Shown here piece by piece: positions 18,556 to 25,983 of a stretch of DNA of 40,077 nucleotides. Position numbers and translations under genes: made by a program. The DNA lies in contig JAILEL010000122.1 of assembly GCA_024687845.1 (NCBI GenBank), positions 1-40,077 of the forward strand, in the 5' to 3' direction. Under the pieces are notes generated by a model that did not search any database, was not told the DNA's origin, and was given only the letters and a program-made list of their open reading frames with translations. How positions within the stretch are numbered: the first letter of the stretch is position 1; each line of letters starts with the position of its first letter. The DNA is from Eubacterium sp. GTDB taxonomy: Bacteria; Bacillota_A; Clostridia; Lachnospirales; Lachnospiraceae.

Positions 18556-18600
18556 ATATAATCTGTACTCTTATTGTCCGTACTCTTATTATCTGTACTC
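18556..18600 (-). repeat. Three tandem 15-bp repeats joining clpX to engB
   Basis: On the minus strand the unit GAGTACAGATAATAA (18586-18600) is followed by GAGTACGGACAATAA (18571-18585) and GAGTACAGATTATAT (18556-18570). The first copy encodes the last residues of ClpX, Glu-Tyr-Arg, and two stop codons. The third copy ends exactly at the engB start codon. The whole intergenic space is therefore made of copies of the clpX 3' end. Confidence 0.85.
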
Positions 18601-19818
18601 TAATTTTGGTTCACTACCTTCAGAAACCGTTTCCTTGGTAATGATACATTTACTAATAGTATCGTCAGAAGGAATCTCATACATAACATCTGTCATTGAT
18701 GTTTCAAGAATAGCTCTAAGACCTCTTGCTCCAGTAGCTCTTTCCATAGCCTCGCGAGCAACCTCACGAAGAGCATCATCTTCAAACTCAAGTTCAACAT
18801 CGTCATACTCGAAAAGCTTCTGATACTGCTTAACTATAGATGATTTGGGTTCTGTAAGAATTCTTATAAGAGCCTCTTCATCCAGCTGATCCAGAGTAAC
18901 CACTACAGGAACACGGCCTACAAATTCAGGAATAATACCGTATTTTACAAGATCCTGTGGCTGAACCTGTCTCAGTATCTCGGTATCTACTATACCAGTT
19001 TCTCCCTTGATATCAGCATTGAATCCAATAGATTTGTTACCTATTCTCTTCTCAATAACCTTATCAAGTCCATCAAATGCACCACCACATATGAACAATA
19101 TATTTGAAGTATCTATCTCAATAAATTCCTGCTGAGGATGCTTACGTCCGCCCTGAGGTGGAACACTTGCAATAGTTCCCTCAACAATCTTAAGAAGTGC
19201 CTGCTGAACGCCCTCACCAGAAACATCTCGTGTGATAGAAACATTTTCAGACTTTTTAGATATCTTATCTATCTCATCAATATAGATAATTCCTCTTTCT
19301 GCTCTCTCAATATCATAATCAGCAGCCTGTATAAGCTTAAGAAGTATATTCTCTACATCCTCACCTACATAACCTGCTTCTGTAAGAGTTGTCGCATCCG
19401 CAATGGCAAATGGTACATTTAACATTTTAGCAAGTGTCTGCGCAAGATATGTTTTACCTGAACCTGTTGGTCCAACAACAAGAATGTTACTCTTTTGCAG
19501 TTCAACATCAAAATTCTTGCCTGCAATAACACGTTTATAATGATTATAAACAGCAACTGCAAGGGCTTTCTTAGCAGCTTCCTGACCTATTACATAATCA
19601 TCAAGGAAGCTCTTAATATCCTTAGGTTTTGGAAGGTTGAACTCTCCATCACCCAGATCCATATCCTTAAGTTCATCATCTATAATCTCTTTGCAGACTC
19701 CAACACAATCATCACAAATATATACATTTGGACCAGCAATGAGCTTTCTCACCTGATCCTGAGTCTTTCCACAAAATGAACATCTGAGGATTTTATCATC
19801 GTCTCTGCGACTTGCCAT
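18589..19818 (-). CDS. clpX: ClpX unfoldase, ATPase subunit of ClpXP
   Basis: A 409-residue AAA+ unfoldase that feeds substrates into ClpP. The N-terminal C4 zinc-binding domain is [11 protein letters not shown] and then CDDC (13-38). Walker A is [11 protein letters not shown] and Walker B is [11 protein letters not shown]. The RKH pore loop is GGRKHPQQ, and the SIGF segment is the IGF loop that docks on ClpP. A sensor-2/lid region ends in EYR. Length is normal for the family. It lies behind clpP, separated by a stable hairpin, and has AGGAG six bases before the ATG. Its last codons are duplicated downstream as a tandem repeat. Confidence 0.97.
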   Translation of the reverse strand: MASRRDDDKILRCSFCGKTQDQVRKLIAGPNVYICDDCVGVCKEIIDDELKDMDLGDGEFNLPKPKDIKSFLDDYVIGQEAAKKALAVAVYNHYKRVIAGKNFDVELQKSNILVVGPTGSGKTYLAQTLAKMLNVPFAIADATTLTEAGYVGEDVENILLKLIQAADYDIERAERGIIYIDEIDKISKKSENVSITRDVSGEGVQQALLKIVEGTIASVPPQGGRKHPQQEFIEIDTSNILFICGGAFDGLDKVIEKRIGNKSIGFNADIKGETGIVDTEILRQVQPQDLVKYGIIPEFVGRVPVVVTLDQLDEEALIRILTEPKSSIVKQYQKLFEYDDVELEFEDDALREVAREAMERATGARGLRAILETSMTDVMYEIPSDDTISKCIITKETVSEGSEPKLEYR

Positions 19819-19845
19819 TTCATACTCCTGTCATTAACTTATTAT

Positions 19846-19867
19846 AGGCTGGGCAAACGCCCAGCCT
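19846..19867 (-). other. Stable hairpin between clpP and clpX
   Basis: GGCTGGGC (19847-19854) pairs perfectly with GCCCAGCC (19859-19866) around a four-base loop; A and T at 19846 and 19867 extend the stem. It is unusually GC-rich for this region and lies between the clpP stop and the clpX ribosome site. What follows on the minus strand is TATAATAAG, not a proper U-tract. It could be a partial attenuator or a 3' stabiliser for clpP mRNA. Confidence 0.65.
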
Positions 19868-19874
19868 TAAAAAT

Positions 19875-20459
19875 TTATTTACGATTTTCAACAACCTTAT
19901 CAATAAGGCCATATTCCATTGCTTCTTTAGCAGTCATCCAGTTATTACGCTCACAATCAGCATAAACTGTTTCATAATCTTTTCCGGCATTCTCAGCCAT
20001 GGTTCTGATAAGGTTTTCCTTAATTCGAAGCATATGCTTAACATCGATTTCCATATCAGTTGCCTGACCCTGGGTTCCACCAAGTGGCTGATGAATCATA
20101 ATTTCCGAATTAGGAAGTGCATATCTCTTGCCCTTAGCACCACCTGACAGAAGAAATGCTCCCATTGATGCAGCCATACCAACACATATAGTAGACACAT
20201 CACATTTGATATAATTCATTGTATCATAGATAGCCATACCGGCAGTTACTGAACCACCAGGACTATTGATATATAGATTGATATCTTTATTTGAATCTTC
20301 TGATTCAAGGAATAAAAGCTGAGCAACTACCAGGCTTGCAGTCACATCATTAACCTCATCGCCAAGGAAGATGATTCTTTCCTTTAAAAGTCTGGAATAT
20401 ATGTCATAAGCTCTCTCGCCTCTATTTGTAGTCTCAATGACTGTAGGTACAAGTGCCAT
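19875..20459 (-). CDS. clpP: ClpP protease subunit with Asn at the catalytic Asp position
   Basis: A 194-residue serine peptidase that forms the tetradecameric chamber of ClpXP. The start is taken at MALVPTVIE (ATG at 20459, with AGAGAGG about six bases before it), not the upstream in-frame start at 20480. The nucleophile is S98 in GMAASMGAF and the base is H123 in MIHQPLGG. From memory the sequence aligns with B. subtilis ClpP without gaps from residue 1 through this region, so D172 should fall in [11 protein letters not shown]. Residue 172 here is Asn. Listeria ClpP1 is known to have the same Asn and altered activity. All other hallmarks, including [16 protein letters not shown], are intact. 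The gene sits between tig and clpX. Confidence 0.96.
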   Translation of the reverse strand: MALVPTVIETTNRGERAYDIYSRLLKERIIFLGDEVNDVTASLVVAQLLFLESEDSNKDINLYINSPGGSVTAGMAIYDTMNYIKCDVSTICVGMAASMGAFLLSGGAKGKRYALPNSEIMIHQPLGGTQGQATDMEIDVKHMLRIKENLIRTMAENAGKDYETVYADCERNNWMTAKEAMEYGLIDKVVENRK

Positions 20460-20483
20460 ATTACACCTCTCTTTATACAAATA

Positions 20484-21770
20484 CTAAACCTCTTTAGCCT
20501 TCTCTCCGATGAACTTAACAGCCTTCTGCATTTTGATATCCATACGAAGTGAATCCATCTGGTCATCACCCATGATTTCCTTGATTCTGTCAAGCTCCAT
20601 CTGATACTGCTTTGACATCTTCTCAAGCTCTGCTTCAACTTCCTCATCAGTTACTTCAAACTGCTGAGCCTCTGCAACTGCCTCAACAACAAGACTTCTC
20701 TTGATCTGCTTCTCAGCTTCTGGACGAACCTGATCAAGCATATCATCCTTAGTCTGTGATGTCATGTTAAGGTACTGATCAAGATTCATACCCTGATACT
20801 GAAGCTGCTGAGCAAAATTATCAACCATCTTCTGCTGCTGATACTGGATCATTGGATCTGGAAGCTCCATCTTTGAAGCCTCAACAAGCTTCTCGATAGC
20901 CTTCTCTTCTCTCTGACGCTTAGCTGTTTCAGCCTTCTTCTCCTCAAGAGTCTTACGGATATCAGCCTTGTAGTCAGCAACATTTTCAAAATCAGATGTA
21001 TCTGAAACATATTCATCATCAAGTTCAGGAAGAACTGTTTCTTTAAGTCCAAGAAGCTCACACTTAAATACAGCATCCTTACCTGCAAGGTCCTCTGCCT
21101 GATATTTCTCAGGGAAAGTAACATTTACATCGAAGCTGTCGCCAACATTGTGACCAACAACCTGCTCCTCAAAACCAGGAATGAATGAACCTGAACCAAG
21201 AACAAGTGGGTATTTTTCACCCTTTCCACCTTCAAATGCAACGCCATCAACGAAACCTTCGAAGTTAATAGTAGCCTCATCGCCATCCTTAGCAGCTCTG
21301 TCAGTAACATCGTTCTTTGTAGAATTCTCCTTAAGTTTTCTCTCAACTTCTTTTTCTACATCTTCATCTGTTACTTCAGTATCAACCTTCTCGATTTCGA
21401 TAGCATCAAGATCACCAAGCTCTACAGGTGGCTTAGTAGCAACCTTAGCCTTGTAAATAAAGTCCTTCCCCTTGCCAATCTGGCTTACAGAAATCTCTGG
21501 ATTAGAAACTATATCAAGATCAATATCTTCAATCTCTTTAAAATATGTTTTATTTATAAGATCATTAGCAGCATCCTCGAAGAAAACACCATTTCCATAG
21601 GTTTTCTCAATTAAAGCCATAGGAACTCTTCCCTTACGGAATCCATCAAACTGGAATTTATGCTTATTCTTGTTATAAACATCAACACAAGCCTTTCTAA
21701 AATCTTCTGCAGGAACTGTGATTGTAATCTCTGCCATATTTCCTTCAAGCTTTTCGTAAGTTAAACTCAT
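20484..21770 (-). CDS. tig: Trigger factor
   Basis: The ribosome-associated chaperone and peptidyl-prolyl isomerase, 428 residues, which is the normal length. The N-terminal ribosome-binding domain carries the signature GFRKGRVP (about 43-50). The FKBP-type isomerase domain is at about 155-245 (INFEGFVDG, GSGSFIPGFEEQVVGHNVGD). The long helical C-terminal arms follow, rich in Glu, Lys and Gln. AAGGAGG precedes the ATG by about 11 bases. It is the first gene of the tig-clpP-clpX-engB operon and has a strong promoter. The gap to clpP is only 24 bases. Confidence 0.97.
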   Translation of the reverse strand: MSLTYEKLEGNMAEITITVPAEDFRKACVDVYNKNKHKFQFDGFRKGRVPMALIEKTYGNGVFFEDAANDLINKTYFKEIEDIDLDIVSNPEISVSQIGKGKDFIYKAKVATKPPVELGDLDAIEIEKVDTEVTDEDVEKEVERKLKENSTKNDVTDRAAKDGDEATINFEGFVDGVAFEGGKGEKYPLVLGSGSFIPGFEEQVVGHNVGDSFDVNVTFPEKYQAEDLAGKDAVFKCELLGLKETVLPELDDEYVSDTSDFENVADYKADIRKTLEEKKAETAKRQREEKAIEKLVEASKMELPDPMIQYQQQKMVDNFAQQLQYQGMNLDQYLNMTSQTKDDMLDQVRPEAEKQIKRSLVVEAVAEAQQFEVTDEEVEAELEKMSKQYQMELDRIKEIMGDDQMDSLRMDIKMQKAVKFIGEKAKEV

Positions 21771-21815
21771 AATAAATATATCCTCCTTATTTTTCGAAAC
21801 AAACCAAACCTCTAG

Positions 21816-21844
21816 ATTATATCAGAGATATTTTTATAAAGCAA
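21816..21844 (-). promoter_or_regulatory. Promoter of the tig-clpP-clpX-engB operon
   Basis: TTGCTT (21839-21844), 17 bases, then a perfect TATAAT (21816-21821) on the minus strand. The leader is about 38 bases. No CtsR- or HrcA-like operator was recognised, so heat-shock control is not evident here. Confidence 0.75.
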
Positions 21845-21917
21845 CCCTTAGTTTTCTTTATTTTACGCGGTTTTTCGAGTAATTTTGGGGCAAAATTCTA
21901 TAATTTCCAATGTCAGT

Positions 21918-22625
21918 TTACATAACTTCCATAAGTTTTGATATCAGCTCAACTGAATTCTTGATAGCAATCTTCTGAAATGCAGGATAATCCATCTCGG
22001 CACTGTCATCTGCTTTATCTGATATACTTCTGATGATCAGATAAGGAACATTGTTAAGCCAGCAGGCATGTGCTATCGCAGCACCCTCCATCTCTGTACA
22101 CATACCGCCAAAGGTCTGTACAAGGTCATCCTTTACAGCCTTATCGGAAATGAACTGATCACCAGAGATAACTCTGCCTTCAAATACATTTACATCTGAA
22201 ATATATTTTTCGCAAACCTTCTTTGCTTTTGCACGAAGCTCCGAATCCGCCTCATAAATGCTCTTCTCCTGATCTGGCACAACACCTCTGTCATAGCCAA
22301 GACCTCTGACATCCATATCATGTTCAAGAGCATCTGTTGCAAGAACTATATCACCAATATTGATATCAGCGTTAAGACTTCCAGCAATACCAGTATTAAT
22401 TATGGCTCTGCATTTAAATATTCCAGCGAGGATTTCAGCTGCAACAGCTGCATTTACCTTTCCAATACCGGATCTTACAAGAACAACCTCATGTCCTGAA
22501 AGCGTACCTGACCAGAAATCCATTCCAGCATAGCTCTCAACCGAAGGAGAATCCGAGTCGATTCCCTTCATGATACTCTTAAGGTCATCAACCTCTTTAT
22601 CCATTGCACCAATTATACCTATCAT
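21918..22625 (-). CDS. mtnN: 5'-Methylthioadenosine/S-adenosylhomocysteine nucleosidase
   Basis: A 235-residue cytoplasmic enzyme that splits adenine from methylthioadenosine, S-adenosylhomocysteine and 5'-deoxyadenosine in SAM by-product recycling; through SAH it also feeds S-ribosylhomocysteine and AI-2 formation where LuxS is present. The catalytic residues of the E. coli enzyme are all there: Glu in GAMDKEV (E11), Glu in CTEMEGAAIAH and Asp in RSISDKAD. RSGIGKVNAA and NTGIAGSLN mark the substrate pocket. Length is normal. It is the last gene behind the beta-propeller and VanZ genes, only 26 bases after the former, so co-transcription is likely. GGGAG lies 11 bases before the ATG. A 7-bp hairpin at 21881-21897 follows but lacks a U-tract. 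Confidence 0.95.
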   Translation of the reverse strand: MIGIIGAMDKEVDDLKSIMKGIDSDSPSVESYAGMDFWSGTLSGHEVVLVRSGIGKVNAAVAAEILAGIFKCRAIINTGIAGSLNADINIGDIVLATDALEHDMDVRGLGYDRGVVPDQEKSIYEADSELRAKAKKVCEKYISDVNVFEGRVISGDQFISDKAVKDDLVQTFGGMCTEMEGAAIAHACWLNNVPYLIIRSISDKADDSAEMDYPAFQKIAIKNSVELISKLMEVM

Positions 22626-22651
22626 AATTATCTTGTCTCCCTCTATTTTCT

Positions 22652-24514
22652 TTATTGAAGTTCAATGCCCCATATCTTGCAGGAACGAGTGCCTACTACA
22701 AGCATATTCTCATAGACAGCTGGGGACGCTTCTATGGTTCCATCACTAAGAACTATATGGCTGTATTCCTCTCCTGTTTCACCATTCACTGAATAAAGCC
22801 GTCCATCTGCGCATGCATAGAGAACTCGTCCTTTCCCATCTGAATTATATACACATACCGGAGAAGACCAGGTGTAGGTAGTTTCGGTTTCAAACTTCTT
22901 ACTTCCGTCCTTCTTCCTCAGTGCTACAAAATCTCCACCGCCAGTTCCATGACTCATTGCTACAGTTACATAGATGTATTCATCCAGGCTTCCTCTTCCA
23001 ACTGCAATAGTTGACTGTACTCCACCTGAAACATGTTCTATGGTTTCGCACTCATAGTCTGTATGCCATACTATTTCTCCTGTCTCAGCGTCTATCTTCC
23101 ATATCGGCACCGTCGCAGTAGACGTGCTGCGCCAGCCATAATGGAAGGAAGTACTCACATACAAATACAAATGATCATCCTCTATTGAAAGAACCGGTGT
23201 AGAATTCGAATCATCCAGTATATCCTGAACCCATACCAGCTTAAGAGTATTCAGGTTCAGGCACATCAGATTTGCACCGTTATCTGTTATAAAAAGATAT
23301 CCCTTATATACCGCCGCACTTGTCTCCATTCCAATCCAGTAGCTCTCACTATTAGTTCTAAGTCCGGAATACCTCCACTTGACTACAGGTGATGGATTGA
23401 TTTTGAGAGTGCCCTTCTTCTCATCATATTTGGTATTAAGCTTAATCAGATAAAGGATTCCATTTTCACCCGGATATATAAGAGTATCTGACTCAGCATC
23501 TACTATAGCAGAGGAGTCAAAATAACTAAGTGTACCTCTTAAGGAAAATGGATCTATACATCCAAAGGTATACATTACTGAGCAATCCAGCAGATTGATA
23601 ATGTAAGCCTTTGCAGTTCCTTCATTATTATCATATCCGGCGCCAAGATACATTATAGGATATCCCCTTGGATCCAAAGCACCTGCGCCCTTAAAGGTAT
23701 AGCCAAGGAACAGTCTGTCTCTTGTTTCTTCACCGGAATGAAGGTCTATAAAATATACATAACCATCCATACAAGCATATATAACTTCAACCAGATCATC
23801 ATCCTTCTTGGCGAAATCATACATATTCATATGCTGTTTAACTTCCTTAGGCCATTTACGAATAAGCGGCTGACCAGTCCATCCACTTCCACTCCAGGAC
23901 GCATCACCAACAGTAATACCACCTGTTTCAACGTTCCATTTAGCTTCCATGGAGCCTTCTTTAATATTTGCAAAACCATAGGTTGGATTATCACGGAAAT
24001 TATTACCTCTGAAACAGAAAACACCAGGCTCACTGGAATATTTTCTTCCAGTATCAAAGGCTATAACATCAGATGGCTTGTAGTCGTCCTTAGATTCAAG
24101 AACTTCATCATTAACCGCAATCGTAGTTTCTGCTATATATTTGGCAGGTTCGGTCGAATCTACCGAATGTGGTTCAAATTCAATCTCCGGATAATAAAAG
24201 ATATTCTTCTTATCTTCCTCACTATCTACAACGCCGGCAGAAGACACTACTGCCGTAGCATTACCTGCAGAAGCTGCAGAAGAAGGCGAAGCCTTTTCAG
24301 CTGTATCGGCCTTGGGTTGTTCAGTGTTTGCAGCAACGCTGCTCTTATCAGACTGTTTCAGAGAATCAGCATCCTTAATCCCATTACTGATTCCCACACG
24401 CTGATTTTCTTTCTGAGTTTTCAGCGTATTAACATGATCTACAGCAATAAAAAGCCCTATAACAACCAACAGCTCTAATAAAACGATAATCATAAGTATA
24501 AGAAGTTTTTTCAT
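22652..24514 (-). CDS. Membrane-anchored PQQ-type beta-propeller protein
   Basis: About 620 residues. An uncleaved-looking N-terminal membrane helix at about 4-25 is followed by a charged Ala/Ser/Lys/Glu-rich linker to about 110. The rest (about 155-620) is a beta-propeller of PQQ/BamB-like blades, with recurring patterns such as 'GYLFITDNGANLMCLNLNTLKLVW', 'IWKIDAETGEIVWHTDY' and 'LYSVNGETGEEYSH'. No PQQ-dehydrogenase catalytic residues were recognised, so it is probably a binding or scaffold protein outside the membrane. The in-frame GTG at 24517 and ATG at 24514 share an AAAGGA ribosome site; the ATG is taken. It lies 27 bases after the VanZ-family gene and 26 before mtnN. Confidence 0.85.
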   Translation of the reverse strand: MKKLLILMIIVLLELLVVIGLFIAVDHVNTLKTQKENQRVGISNGIKDADSLKQSDKSSVAANTEQPKADTAEKASPSSAASAGNATAVVSSAGVVDSEEDKKNIFYYPEIEFEPHSVDSTEPAKYIAETTIAVNDEVLESKDDYKPSDVIAFDTGRKYSSEPGVFCFRGNNFRDNPTYGFANIKEGSMEAKWNVETGGITVGDASWSGSGWTGQPLIRKWPKEVKQHMNMYDFAKKDDDLVEVIYACMDGYVYFIDLHSGEETRDRLFLGYTFKGAGALDPRGYPIMYLGAGYDNNEGTAKAYIINLLDCSVMYTFGCIDPFSLRGTLSYFDSSAIVDAESDTLIYPGENGILYLIKLNTKYDEKKGTLKINPSPVVKWRYSGLRTNSESYWIGMETSAAVYKGYLFITDNGANLMCLNLNTLKLVWVQDILDDSNSTPVLSIEDDHLYLYVSTSFHYGWRSTSTATVPIWKIDAETGEIVWHTDYECETIEHVSGGVQSTIAVGRGSLDEYIYVTVAMSHGTGGGDFVALRKKDGSKKFETETTYTWSSPVCVYNSDGKGRVLYACADGRLYSVNGETGEEYSHIVLSDGTIEASPAVYENMLVVGTRSCKIWGIELQ

Positions 24515-24541
24515 CACTTTTAAATCCTTTTAATTATCAAG

Positions 24542-25762
24542 TCAAGCGTTTTCCTCTTCCTCATCAGATGCCGTATCAGATATTTTCTGATTATTCTTTA
24601 TTTCAGACAAGAGGAAAACAATAATCAATATAATTATTACCGTACCAAAACCTATTGTATCTATAAATGTATCTTTTAAAAGTCCAGCTCTTCCTTCAAC
24701 GAAATTCTGATGATATTCATCAATTGTAGCATAAAAATACGAAGCAAGAGCGGCAACAAAACCTGTAAGTACTGCTTTATATCTGCCGCTGAACCATATG
24801 GTCATATAGGCCGACAGCCCAAGTATAGCATATATAGTAATATGTGCCAACTTCCTTATACTTAAACCTGCAAGAAATGGAACTCCCGAATCCAGTATGT
24901 CTTCACCTATCCCGAAAAACTGAAGAAACTTAAGAACCAGATCACTCTGGCGCTGTGAATCATCTGCTACCTGTGCTGAAAAGATGAATATCAAAATCAT
25001 AACTAAAATGTATATGATCAGCCAGATAATGAAGGCCTTCTTACTTCTAAGTTCTGTTTTATCCTGAGAATCCTTCTTGATCTTCACACTTCGAATGTAC
25101 ATAGTCACCGAAAGAATTGCAAAAAGAAATGAGGTAATAAGCAGTACATCAGATAGATCCAGACGATCAAGGGGTTCTTCATAGGCGTCATTAACTATCA
25201 CATCTAAGCCGGTTTTATCTTCAGAATGAACTCCAGAAGCCTGTCCGGATTGATTATCATCAGCCTCATCAGTGCCTTTTTCTTCACCCGTTTTATCAGC
25301 TGTATTTTTTCCATTATTCTGAGATGGATTTTCTGAAGTTTCTGTTGATGAATCTGACTGTTTTATATTCTCAGTTGTCATTTCAGAGGTTGCTTCAGTT
25401 GTTAACTCAGTAGTCGTCTGTGTAGTAGCCTGCGTCGTTGCCTGAGTGGTTGCCTCTGTTGTTTCCTCCGTCGTCTCCTCAGTAGTATCATCAAGTCCCT
25501 TATATGCCCGCACATCCGGATCATTATCAAGCTTGCCATCCAGATAATCCTGATAAGCCTGCTCTGCCCCAGCTCTGGTCGGAGGATAACCATGAGCTGA
25601 AAGCCATGCCTTTGCCGCGTCTATCTCTTCCTGACTGTATTCCTCATCAGCATAAACCGTGCTTTTACTATTTATAGCAGAAAAGAAAAATGTAAAACTT
25701 AAGAAAATGCAGATAAAGAATAAATATATTATTTTTTTAACTGAATTATTAGTTGAACTCAT
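24542..25762 (-). CDS. VanZ-family membrane protein with Thr-rich extracellular linker
   Basis: A 406-residue protein. A signal-like helix (8-32) leads to a short extracellular helical segment (43-88, YSQEEIDAAKAWLSAHGYPP). A linker of four-residue TTEE/TTEA/TTQA repeats follows (93-131), then an acidic disordered stretch to about 200. Membrane helices begin at about 204, and the VanZ domain fills about 244-388 with FSAQ, RKLAHITIYAILGL and DEYHQNFVEGR...DTFIDTIG. VanZ in enterococci gives low-level teicoplanin resistance, but the chromosomal family members are mostly uncharacterised. A GTG at 25783 is in frame; the ATG at 25762 gives the better signal sequence, with only a weak GGGA before it. 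It heads the operon with the propeller and mtnN. Confidence 0.85.
   Translation of the reverse strand: MSSTNNSVKKIIYLFFICIFLSFTFFFSAINSKSTVYADEEYSQEEIDAAKAWLSAHGYPPTRAGAEQAYQDYLDGKLDNDPDVRAYKGLDDTTEETTEETTEATTQATTQATTQTTTELTTEATSEMTTENIKQSDSSTETSENPSQNNGKNTADKTGEEKGTDEADDNQSGQASGVHSEDKTGLDVIVNDAYEEPLDRLDLSDVLLITSFLFAILSVTMYIRSVKIKKDSQDKTELRSKKAFIIWLIIYILVMILIFIFSAQVADDSQRQSDLVLKFLQFFGIGEDILDSGVPFLAGLSIRKLAHITIYAILGLSAYMTIWFSGRYKAVLTGFVAALASYFYATIDEYHQNFVEGRAGLLKDTFIDTIGFGTVIIILIIVFLLSEIKNNQKISDTASDEEEENA
25373..25486 (-). repeat. Degenerate 12-bp coding repeat (Thr-Thr-x-x)
   Basis: About nine or ten degenerate 12-bp units encode TTEE, TTEA, TTQA, TTQT and TTEL in the extracellular linker of the VanZ-family protein. 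Such arrays can change length by slippage, and Thr-rich linkers are often glycosylated or wall-spanning. Confidence 0.7.
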
Positions 25763-25806
25763 ATCAATCCCATCTTTATTCACTAGTATTTATAACAATA
25801 AAGAAC

Positions 25807-25835
25807 ATTATTAACTTATTATTTATATAAGTCAA
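25807..25835 (-). promoter_or_regulatory. Promoter of the VanZ-propeller-mtnN operon
   Basis: TTGACT (25830-25835), 17 bases, then AATAAT (25807-25812) on the minus strand, about 45 bases before the start. Its -35 box lies only 9 bp from the -35 box of the divergent ugd promoter. Confidence 0.65.
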
Positions 25836-25844
25836 GAAAAAAAG

Positions 25845-25872
25845 TTGACTAAATATCAGGATTTGTTATAAT
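25845..25872 (+). promoter_or_regulatory. Promoter of the XRE-ugd gene
   Basis: TTGACT (25845-25850), 16 bases, then a perfect TATAAT (25867-25872). Transcription should begin near 25880, leaving a leader of about 105 bases that contains a strong palindrome. Confidence 0.75.
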
Positions 25873-25940
25873 CGACATATATGAGTTATTTTTTAGAATT
25901 TTTAACAATTCGTGTTATTTGAAACGTCACCATTCACAGT

Positions 25941-25961
25941 GATGGCAGTTAAACTGTCATC
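25941..25961. promoter_or_regulatory. 21-bp palindrome in the ugd leader
   Basis: GATGGCAGTT-A-AACTGTCATC is a near-perfect inverted repeat with one mismatch (GATGGC against GATGAC). It lies about 60-80 bases downstream of the predicted transcription start and ends 10 bases before the ribosome site GGGAGG (25971-25976). It could be a DNA operator, perhaps for the XRE domain encoded by the same gene, or an RNA hairpin controlling translation. I saw no second copy elsewhere in the window. Confidence 0.6.
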
Positions 25962-25983
25962 CCATACTTAGGGAGGATAACTA

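Noticed and set aside
21881..21897. Terminator after mtnN
   Set aside because: AATTTTG/CAAAATT is only 7 bp, AT-rich and without a following U-tract on the minus strand.
25873..25983. Known riboswitch in the ugd leader
   Set aside because: The 105-base leader has a palindrome and a small AT hairpin but none of the conserved cores I could recognise (GEMM, SAM, TPP, T-box and others).
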